From: Bacteroidota bacterium
GTDB lineage: Bacteria; Bacteroidota; Bacteroidia; Bacteroidales; UBA7960
DNA length: 56,545 nt
Assembly: GCA_018335675.1 (NCBI GenBank)
Contig: JAGXRQ010000060.1
Span: 1 to 56,545, forward strand
Direction: 5' to 3'
The notes under the pieces are model-generated. The model made no database searches. It saw nothing but the letters and a program-made list of their open reading frames with translations, and was not told the DNA's origin. The translations under genes were made by a program, and so were the position numbers. Below, one piece after another: positions 1 through 6,478 of the stretch (the stretch's first letter is position 1; each line of letters opens with the position of its first letter).

Positions 1-144
1 AAAACGAACAGGCTCTCCTCCAATAAATTTGCAGTATAACCTGCAATTTATATAGGGGGTGGCTTTTAAAAATAAAATCATAATGCCTGTTTATCTGGTA
101 GTTACGTTTGAAAAAGAATAAAATTACTTTTTAGTCGGATAATA
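1..144. promoter_or_regulatory. Leader region upstream of ddl with hairpin and candidate promoter
   Basis: No gene is visible here. Bases 23-51 form an imperfect inverted repeat (ATAAATTTGCAG, loop TATAAC, CTGCAATTTAT) with one bulged T. It lacks a following T-run, so it is not a clear terminator. Bases 103-110 read TACGTTTG and match the Bacteroidota -7 consensus TAnnTTTG, about 65 bases before the preferred ddl start. No good -33 TTTG is seen at the right distance, so the promoter call is tentative. Confidence 0.35.
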
Positions 145-174
145 GTGAAAAACAATAAAACAAATTATTTACGG

Positions 175-1173
175 ATGAAAAAAAAGATTGCAGTAGTAGC
201 CGGCGGAGACTCAGGTGAATATGAGGTTTCGATAAGAAGTTCCAAGAATATTGTTAATTCATTAGACCATGATAAGTTTGAACCATACTTAATAGTAATG
301 AGAAATACTGATTGGTCGCTGCATCAAAATGATGGGAAAATATTAAATGTTGACAAAAACGATTTTTCTGTAATTATTAATGGAGAAAAAATAAATTTTG
401 ATTGTGCATTTATTACTATACATGGTACACCCGGAGAAGATGGCAAACTTCAAGGGTATTTCGACTTGATGAGAATACCTTATACCAGCGCCGGACAATT
501 ACAATCGGCAATAACTTTTAATAAGCATTTTGCCAATCAGTTGGTTGCTCATTGGGGGTTTCCGGTTGCCCGGAATTTAAAAATAAGAAAAGGCGAAAAT
601 ATATCTTCAGATTATATTCTGGAAAATGTTACTCTTCCGGTTTTTGTGAAACCTAATAAAGGGGGCTCCAGCCTTGGGACTACCAGAGTTGATTTGAAAG
701 ATGACTTAATTAGGAATATCAAGTTGGCTTTAGAACATGATGATGAGGTTTTAATTGAAGAATACTTGCCGGGAACAGAACTTACTTGCGGCACAATTAG
801 ATATAACAATGAAATTAGAACATTTCCGGTTACGGAAATTGTAAGTAAAACAGCAAGTAAGTTTTTCGATTATGAAGCTAAATACACAAAAGGTGCTTCT
901 GATGAAATTACACCGGCTAGAATATCTATTGAACTTTCAAATAAAGTTCAGCAGTCTTCCAAGTTTCTTTATGAAAAGTTTGAACTGAGCGGCATAGTCA
1001 GATTTGACTACATTTTTTGTCGTGATATTTTGTATTTTCTTGAAGTAAATACTGTCCCGGGTATGACTGACGAAAGCATTGTCCCTCAGCAAGCTGCTGC
1101 TGCAGGGGTGAATATAACCGAGCTTTTCTCAATGACAATCGAGGATGCAATGAACAAATTAAAGACTGTTTAA
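175..1173 (+). CDS. ddl: D-alanine--D-alanine ligase
   Basis: ATP-grasp ligase that joins two D-alanines in the cytoplasm to make the terminal dipeptide of the peptidoglycan stem. Visible family signatures are the N-terminal AVVAGGDSGEYEVS loop, the ATP-grasp glycine-rich segment KPNKGGSSLG, the EEYLPGTELTCG strand, and the metal- and substrate-binding C-terminus RFDYIF...LEVNTVPGMTDESIVPQ. From the ATG at 175 it has 332 residues, normal for the family. An in-frame GTG at 145 would add ten residues with no family match, so the ATG is preferred. Its 3' end overlaps the convergent rdgB by 15 bases. Its product is the substrate of the MurF domain encoded at 28.8 kb. Confidence 0.95.
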   Translation: MKKKIAVVAGGDSGEYEVSIRSSKNIVNSLDHDKFEPYLIVMRNTDWSLHQNDGKILNVDKNDFSVIINGEKINFDCAFITIHGTPGEDGKLQGYFDLMRIPYTSAGQLQSAITFNKHFANQLVAHWGFPVARNLKIRKGENISSDYILENVTLPVFVKPNKGGSSLGTTRVDLKDDLIRNIKLALEHDDEVLIEEYLPGTELTCGTIRYNNEIRTFPVTEIVSKTASKFFDYEAKYTKGASDEITPARISIELSNKVQQSSKFLYEKFELSGIVRFDYIFCRDILYFLEVNTVPGMTDESIVPQQAAAAGVNITELFSMTIEDAMNKLKTV

Positions 1174-1734
1174 AAAATCGACAAGCTTTTTTACTGCTGC
1201 TGACCTGTGACTGAGAAGATTCTTTTCTTCCATAGTCATTTCTGCAAATGTTTTGTTAAATCCATTTGGAATAAATACAGGATCATATCCAAATCCATTT
1301 GAACCCTTCTCTATATCTATAATACGGCCATTCACAATTCCTTCAAAATAATATTCTTTGTTATCCAAAATTAGAGATATGACAGTTCTGAACCTTGCAT
1401 TTCGATTGGCTTTGCCGGAAAGCTCATTTATAAGCTTTTTAATATTTTCTTTATCTGACTTTGATTCTCCTGCATATCTGGCTGACATTACACCGGGTTT
1501 TCCATTCAGTGCTTCAACCTCCAACCCTGTATCATCTGCAAAACAATTAATGCAAAATCTATTATAAATGTGACGGGCTTTTGCTAATGCATTTTCATGC
1601 AATGTATCAAATGGCTCAGGGATTTCATCAAAAAAAGCAACATCGTCAAGGCTTACCAATTCGATGTTGCTTTTAATTATGGATTTTATTTCCCTAAGCT
1701 TATTAATGTTGTGAGTTGCAAAAATAAGCTTCAT
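1159..1734 (-). CDS. rdgB: RdgB/HAM1 non-canonical purine NTP pyrophosphatase
   Basis: House-cleaning enzyme that hydrolyses dITP, dXTP and their ribo forms to monophosphates, keeping deaminated purines out of nucleic acids. The 191-residue product starts with the family signature KLIFATHNINKLREI, then has FADDTGLEVEALNGKPGVMSARYAG, the GYDPVF loop and the C-terminal LSHRS motif that contacts the base. A TTG at 1737 is in frame, but the ATG at 1734 gives the standard N-terminus. The stop codon of the upstream biotin carrier gene lies only three bases before this ATG, so the two are very probably co-transcribed. The 3' end overlaps ddl tail to tail. Confidence 0.95.
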   Translation of the reverse strand: MKLIFATHNINKLREIKSIIKSNIELVSLDDVAFFDEIPEPFDTLHENALAKARHIYNRFCINCFADDTGLEVEALNGKPGVMSARYAGESKSDKENIKKLINELSGKANRNARFRTVISLILDNKEYYFEGIVNGRIIDIEKGSNGFGYDPVFIPNGFNKTFAEMTMEEKNLLSHRSAAVKKLVDFLNSL

Positions 1735-1737
1735 CAA

Positions 1738-2079
1738 TTATTTCATTTCTATTAATACGAATGCCTTAGGCACCATATCTCCTAATTTGACATTGATCGA
1801 TTTTATATGTCCGTCAAAAGGAGCAATTATGATATTTTTCATCTTCATTGCTTCTAGTATAAGAAGTTCTTGTCCCTCTTTTACCTCATCTCCCTTTTTT
1901 ACAAAAATCTCAGGAATGCTGCCGGGCATAAATGCTTTTATTAATTTAGGATTTCTCGGAACATAAGGCTTTCTTTGAGAGTGCATTTTATTATGTAAAG
2001 TAATATATGCAGCATCATCTATAACCAATTCCGAATAAATGATTTCCTCTTTTTCTATTGTTTTTTTCGTTTTAGCCAT
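1738..2079 (-). CDS. Biotin carboxyl carrier subunit of an acyl-CoA carboxylase or decarboxylase
   Basis: Small (113 residues) swinging-arm protein that carries CO2 on biotin between active sites. The C-terminal half is a biotinyl domain with the motif EAMKMKN; Lys79 is the expected biotinylated residue. The N-terminal 45 residues are charged and have no alanine/proline-rich linker as in classical AccB. The gene lies downstream of the carboxyltransferase at 2241-3788 on the same strand, but 161 bases of repeats separate them. This carrier could serve propionyl-CoA carboxylase or a methylmalonyl-CoA decarboxylase; a biotin carboxylase subunit is not present in the window, so the exact complex is not settled. 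Confidence 0.85.
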   Translation of the reverse strand: MAKTKKTIEKEEIIYSELVIDDAAYITLHNKMHSQRKPYVPRNPKLIKAFMPGSIPEIFVKKGDEVKEGQELLILEAMKMKNIIIAPFDGHIKSINVKLGDMVPKAFVLIEMK

Positions 2080-2100
2080 TTTCTAGTTTTAATGATTCTT

Positions 2101-2240
2101 ATAAATCTTAAATCTTACAAATCTTAAATCTATTTTGCCCCCCAGCCCCCTAAAGGGGGAGCTACAGAATCTTGTCCACTATCCACTATCCACTTAGCAC
2201 TTAGGACTCAGGACTCAGGACTGTTTACAAATCTTCAATC
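2101..2240. repeat. Spacer of short tandem repeats and a GC-rich palindrome between carboxylase genes
   Basis: Three elements follow one another. Bases 2102-2130 hold degenerate AAATCTT heptamers. Bases 2144-2163 read AGCCCCCTAAAGGGGGAGCT, an imperfect palindrome that recurs at 53368-53387 with two changes. Bases 2173-2221 are seven contiguous 7-bp units (TGTCCAC, TATCCAC twice, TTAGCAC, TTAGGAC, TCAGGAC twice). A final AAATCTTCAATCCT (2228-2241) runs into the stop of the carboxyltransferase gene and recurs at 51647-51660. Confidence 0.85.
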
Positions 2241-3788
2241 CTAAAACGGAGGAATACCATGCTTTTTAGTTGGAATCAACTGCTCTTTTGTTGCAGAAAT
2301 CTCAAGTGCATGAAGAACAAATTTTCTTGTATCATGTGGTTCAATTACTGCATCAACATAACCATGGGCGGCTGCAACATAAGGATTGGCAAACTTCTCC
2401 TTATACTCTTCAACTTTTTTCTTACGCATCTCCTCTGGATTCTCAGCATTTTTTATTTCACTTCTGAAAATAATGTTAGCAGCTCCTTCAGGACCCATTA
2501 CTGCAATTTCAGCTGTTGGCCAAGCAAACACAAAATCCGCTCTTAAATGTCTAGAACACATTGCTATATATCCACCACCGTATGCTTTTCTTAATATTAT
2601 AGTAACTTTTGGAACGGTAGCTTCAGAGTATGAATAAAGAATTTTTGCACCATGACGTATTACACCTGCATGTTCTTGGTCAATACCAGGTAAATAACCC
2701 GGAAGGTCAACCAAAGTAACAAGTGGAATATTGAATGCGTTGCAAAAACGAATAAACCTAGCTGCTTTATCAGACGAGTCAACATCAAGAACACCTGCCA
2801 GAACCATTGGCTGGTTGGCAACAAATCCAATTGTTTGTCCGTTCAATCTTCCAAACCCAACTACCATGTTAGCTGCAAATAGCTCCTGTACTTCAAAAAA
2901 CTCGCTATTGTCGGAAATTGATTTTATAACGTCTCTTACATCATATGGCTGCCTAGGATCGGCCGGCATAATTTTGTCAATCTTAAACTCTTCAGTTTTA
3001 GGTGCTTTCTTTGGAAATGGTTCAGCTTTTTTAGAATTATTCCATGGAATATATGTTACAAGCTTTTTTATTTGCTGGAAACATTCTGCTTCACTTTCTG
3101 CAAAGAAATGAGCATTTCCTGTAATTTCAGAATGAACTCTTGCCCCTCCAAGCTCCTCCATGCTAATCTCTTCTCCGAGTACAGATTTTATAACTTCAGG
3201 ACCGGTAATAAACATCTTGGAAATCTTGTCTACTACAAACACAAAGTCTGTTAGAGCAGGCGAATATACAGCACCACCAGCGCAAGGACCTAAAATTACC
3301 GAAATCTGAGGAATTACTCCGGAAGCCTGAGTATTTCTAAAGAATATCTCTCCATAACCTGCCAAGGAATTAACTCCTTCCTGAATTCTAGCTCCACCTG
3401 AATCATTAATTCCAATTATTGGAATTTTAAGATTCATTGCTAAATCCATAATCTTAGTGATTTTACGCGCATGCATCAAACCTAATGAACCTCCTGCTAC
3501 TGTAAAATCCTGAGCATAGATACAAACAGGATAGCCACTAATGGTGCCGGTACCGGTTATTACACCATCGCCAGGAAGCTGCTTCTTATCCATGTCAAAA
3601 TCCTTTGCTGCATGTTCAACAAATAAATCGTATTCATGAAATGAATTGGGGTCAAGCAATGAAATAATCCTTTCTCGGGCTGTCATTTTTCCCATTGCTA
3701 CTTGTTTTTCTATCGCCTGAGCGCCACCACCCTGCAATGCGTCCTGCATTCTCTTTTTCAGATCAAGAGTTTTTTGCTTTATTGACAT
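2241..3788 (-). CDS. mmdA: Acyl-CoA carboxyltransferase beta subunit (propionyl-CoA carboxylase / methylmalonyl-CoA decarboxylase alpha)
   Basis: Transfers carboxyl between biotin on the carrier protein and an acyl-CoA, most likely interconverting propionyl-CoA and (S)-methylmalonyl-CoA in propionate metabolism. The 515-residue product is full length for the family and has both crotonase-like halves: N-terminal GDGVITGTGTISG, AQDFTVAGGSLG, INDSGGARIQEG and GPCAGGAVYSPA; C-terminal VDLPGYLPGIDQE and RKAYGGGYIAMCSRH, which includes the second oxyanion-hole glycines. The start ATG is followed by the usual MSIKQKTLDLKKRM helix. The likely partner carrier is at 1738-2079. No membrane decarboxylase subunits are in view, so propionyl-CoA carboxylase and sodium-pump decarboxylase roles both remain open. 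Confidence 0.93.
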   Translation of the reverse strand: MSIKQKTLDLKKRMQDALQGGGAQAIEKQVAMGKMTARERIISLLDPNSFHEYDLFVEHAAKDFDMDKKQLPGDGVITGTGTISGYPVCIYAQDFTVAGGSLGLMHARKITKIMDLAMNLKIPIIGINDSGGARIQEGVNSLAGYGEIFFRNTQASGVIPQISVILGPCAGGAVYSPALTDFVFVVDKISKMFITGPEVIKSVLGEEISMEELGGARVHSEITGNAHFFAESEAECFQQIKKLVTYIPWNNSKKAEPFPKKAPKTEEFKIDKIMPADPRQPYDVRDVIKSISDNSEFFEVQELFAANMVVGFGRLNGQTIGFVANQPMVLAGVLDVDSSDKAARFIRFCNAFNIPLVTLVDLPGYLPGIDQEHAGVIRHGAKILYSYSEATVPKVTIILRKAYGGGYIAMCSRHLRADFVFAWPTAEIAVMGPEGAANIIFRSEIKNAENPEEMRKKKVEEYKEKFANPYVAAAHGYVDAVIEPHDTRKFVLHALEISATKEQLIPTKKHGIPPF

Positions 3789-4203
3789 AATTTTTTTTGT
3801 TATATTAAACTATTGAATTTCTTAAATATCACAATATTAGACTTTTACCTGATAGGAAAATTGTATTAAAAAAAAGTCCAAAGTAATAAAAAAAAAATGA
3901 AAGAATAGCCGTTTTTATAAACCATTTTTTTTATTCTTGATTATGCTTATACAATATTATACATGTATAATGTCTGGCTAACACTACTCTTAAGTTTATC
4001 TAAAAATCGCATTTACATGGGATGTCAGATGCAATATTTATATAAACATACTGCTGCATGTTGTTTTTTTTCATTTTTTTTCATTAAATTTGTTTTGCAT
4101 TATAAATATTTCCTATATTTGCTGCATAAAATATGAGTTGAAATCAACAAAACTCCTTAATTTTAAACTTTTAATTAATTCATTAACTAAAACAAAAAAA
4201 ATC
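3789..4203. promoter_or_regulatory. Divergent control region between the carboxyltransferase and a T9SS protein gene
   Basis: No gene is visible in these 415 bases. A perfect 16-bp palindrome, ATTATACATGTATAAT, lies at 3956-3971. A good Bacteroidota promoter for the rightward gene is at 4089-4121 (TTTG, 21-base spacer, TATATTTG). The leader motif ATTAACTAAAA is at 4182-4192, eleven bases before the start codon. No convincing promoter is seen for the leftward gene. Confidence 0.6.
4089..4121 (+). promoter_or_regulatory. Promoter of the T9SS protein gene
   Basis: TTTG at 4089-4092, a 21-base spacer and TATATTTG at 4114-4121 match the primary-sigma consensus of Bacteroidota (TTTG, about 19-21 bases, TAnnTTTG). 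Expected transcript start is just downstream, giving a leader of roughly 75 bases. Confidence 0.6.
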
Positions 4204-6126
4204 ATGAAGAAAATTTTTACATTACTATTGGTTTTCGTTGCGGCAATTACTTTTGCACAACGTGGTGCTGAAATTTCTTTGCAACAAGAATTTGATTCTC
4301 AGAACACTACTGTTCAAATTAAATCAGCTGACAAAGAAAATGAAGTAATACTTCCAGGAAACTGGGCACAGGTTACAACAGTTGGTACATACAGATGGAT
4401 GAATGGCGATACTCCAATGGGTTGGATTTTTGGTAACAATGGTTATGGTGCAGTTGGTGCCGGAGCAAAATTCAACGCAACTACTCCTTATCAGATAGTT
4501 GGTGCATATTTCTGGTTCGGCGCAGCAGCCGCAGGTGCATCAGAAATCACATTCTCTGTTTATGAGTTTGCAAGTGATGCAGTTGGCGATGTTATTGCCT
4601 CTAAAACACTTACTCTTGACGACCTATGGGCTCTTCCAACTTCAGGTGCTTCTCCAAGTGCATACGAAGATGCATTCTATTTTGAATTTGATGCTCCTGT
4701 TTCTGTTTCAGGTATGTATTTCTTAGGTTTTGACGCTTCTGGCGTTACCTGGGGTGCGCATGGCGACGGTGTAGGCTTAGGATCTAACACTATTGGTTCA
4801 GGTGGCGGCGGCGCTGGCATTGCTTATATTCTTCACACAGATGACGGATGGGAACCAGCTACAGCTTGGAATGCTGCTCTTAACCTTGACCTTGGAATTT
4901 TCCCTGTTGTTACTTACGGACCAAGTGATTATCATGAACTAACTCTTATTGTTAACATGACAGGTGCTGTTGCTGCCGGTGATGTTACTTTCGACCCTGC
5001 TGTACATGATGTTTATGTATCAGGTACTTTTGCTGGTTGGGCACAACCTGGTTCTGACGAAGCTTTCAAACTAGAACCTGTTGTTGTTGCTAAAGAAGGT
5101 GGTCTTTATGACTTCTTCGAAAGCTGGGAAGCCTATGCAGACTGGACTGTTGCTGGTGGTGATGCTGCCGGAACTAACTCTCTAGGAGCTTGGACTGTTA
5201 TTAACAATAAAGCAGGTACCAACAACTGGGGTTCTGCTGATTATACTTTTGCTGGCGAAGGTACAGATTATGGTTTGATTATTTTCAACCCTACAACTTC
5301 TGATCCTGCTGCAGATGCACATACTGCATACGATGCTGTTAAATATGCTGCTTTCACTCAGGCTAATGTTCTTGGAGATGACAAATGGTTAATTTCTCCT
5401 GCATTTGAAGTTACTGCAACTTCTGAACTTTCTTTCTGGGCAAAAGCTTGGACTCACGCTTACGGTGCTGAAAGATTCAAAGTTCTTGTTTCTACTTCAG
5501 GTCCTGCTCCAGCAAACTTTACAAAAATTTCTGCCGGTGATTATCTTGAATCAGCTACTGATTGGACTGAGTATACATTTGACTTAAGCGAATATGATGG
5601 TGAAACTCTTCATTTTGCTATTCAATATGTATCTTATGATGCTTTCTTCTGGTGTATAGATGCTATTACTGTATCTGACGTAGTTGCTCCAACTGAGTAT
5701 TTCTATACAATTACTCTTAATGTTGAAGAAGGAACTCATAATTACAAGTATTTCCTAGTTGAAGGTGCTCCATCTTGGGACATGGGAGAATGGGCAGGAG
5801 ATCCAAACCGTACGATTGTTGTTACAGAAGACATGACTCAAGAAGATGTTTGGGGTTACTGTGAAGATTGCGTTTCTGTTCCTGTTGTTAACGTAAACGA
5901 ATTCGTAGTATATCCAAATCCTGCTCGCGACATTATCAATGTTGTTTCAGGATCTCAAATCAACAATGTTAGAGTATTTGACCTAAGCGGAAGATTAGTA
6001 TTCAGCCAGTCATACAATGCTAACCAAGTTGTTCTTGATATTAACAACTTCAAAAACGGATTATACATTATGCAAATCGCTACTGGCGAAGGCATCCAAA
6101 ATGTAAAATTCAGCGTTGTGAAGTAA
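4204..6126 (+). CDS. T9SS-exported protein with cleaved-adhesin domain nested in a carbohydrate-binding-like sandwich
   Basis: A 640-residue secreted protein of unknown exact role. The ATG at 4204 opens a clear signal peptide (MKKIFTLLLVFVAAITFAQ); upstream in-frame codons would bury it. Residues about 60-265 are an unassigned beta-rich region with many Gly and Ala. Residues about 269-295 (DVYVSGTFAGWAQPGSDEAF) and about 495-535 (YTITLNVEEGTHNYKYFLVEG, then GEWAGDPNR) look like the two halves of one glycan-binding-like beta-sandwich. Between them, about 299-490, lies a cleaved-adhesin/choice-of-anchor-J domain (FFESWEAYADWTV ... DDKWLISPAFEV ... FDLSEYDGETLHFAIQY). The C-terminus (VYPNPARDIINVV ... 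GLYIMQI) is a type A sorting domain, so export to the cell surface by T9SS is expected. A strong terminator follows. Confidence 0.85.
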   Translation: MKKIFTLLLVFVAAITFAQRGAEISLQQEFDSQNTTVQIKSADKENEVILPGNWAQVTTVGTYRWMNGDTPMGWIFGNNGYGAVGAGAKFNATTPYQIVGAYFWFGAAAAGASEITFSVYEFASDAVGDVIASKTLTLDDLWALPTSGASPSAYEDAFYFEFDAPVSVSGMYFLGFDASGVTWGAHGDGVGLGSNTIGSGGGGAGIAYILHTDDGWEPATAWNAALNLDLGIFPVVTYGPSDYHELTLIVNMTGAVAAGDVTFDPAVHDVYVSGTFAGWAQPGSDEAFKLEPVVVAKEGGLYDFFESWEAYADWTVAGGDAAGTNSLGAWTVINNKAGTNNWGSADYTFAGEGTDYGLIIFNPTTSDPAADAHTAYDAVKYAAFTQANVLGDDKWLISPAFEVTATSELSFWAKAWTHAYGAERFKVLVSTSGPAPANFTKISAGDYLESATDWTEYTFDLSEYDGETLHFAIQYVSYDAFFWCIDAITVSDVVAPTEYFYTITLNVEEGTHNYKYFLVEGAPSWDMGEWAGDPNRTIVVTEDMTQEDVWGYCEDCVSVPVVNVNEFVVYPNPARDIINVVSGSQINNVRVFDLSGRLVFSQSYNANQVVLDINNFKNGLYIMQIATGEGIQNVKFSVVK

Positions 6127-6145
6127 TATCAATACTGAAATAAAT

Positions 6146-6179
6146 AAAAAAGGCTGGTACATTGTATCAGCCTTTTTTT
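6146..6179 (+). terminator. Rho-independent terminator after the T9SS protein gene
   Basis: A long stem of AAAAAAGGCTGGTACA with its complement (one G-T wobble) closes on a three-base loop and ends in seven T residues. It lies about twenty bases after the stop at 6126. The A-run at the left makes it potentially bidirectional, but the facing gene ends about 290 bases away. Confidence 0.85.
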
Positions 6180-6478
6180 ATTTTAAGTCCTGAGTCCTGA
6201 GTCCTGAGGAATAGCGAGCGTCATCTCGAGCGTCAGCGAGAGATCCGGTTGTTAAGCGCTCATCGACGGGATCTCTCCCTTCGTTTCACTTCGGTCGAGA
6301 TGACACATTTTCATTCGCGGTGGCTTCGAGTTCCTCAGCCACCATGCTCTCGCTCTCAGCCCTTCGCAATGTCACCCGCATATCACCATTTCCTATCACG
6401 TTTCTGTCACTCTACTGTCACTCTTCTGTAACTCTTCTGTAACTCTACTGTAACCCTACTGTAACTCTCCTGTCACCC
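6180..6478. repeat. Repeat-filled spacer between two convergent T9SS protein genes
   Basis: No gene is supported. In order: three GTCCTGA heptamers at 6187-6207 (the reverse complement of the TCAGGAC units at 2208-2221); a long imperfect inverted repeat at 6219-6305 whose arms share TCATCTCGA and GAGAGATCC; a GC-richer unassigned stretch at 6306-6390; and eight head-to-tail 11-bp units at 6391-6478 with consensus THCTGTMACYC. The last unit runs through the stop codon of the leftward protease gene at 6473. Confidence 0.85.

Noticed and set aside
145-174. GTG start at 145 for ddl
   Set aside because: It adds ten residues with no match to the family; the ATG at 175 gives the normal N-terminus.
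2731-3111. Open frame of 126 codons on the plus strand inside the carboxyltransferase gene
   Set aside because: It is antisense to a well-conserved gene, has no recognisable domain and no start signals; it reflects codon bias of the real gene.
6249-6431. Open frame of 60 codons in the repeat-rich spacer
   Set aside because: It is made of inverted-repeat and 11-bp array sequence, so an open frame is expected without coding.
6391-6478. Possible CRISPR or origin iterons
   Set aside because: Units of 11 bp have no spacers; there is no replication gene nearby, and the same motif occurs at two other spacers.
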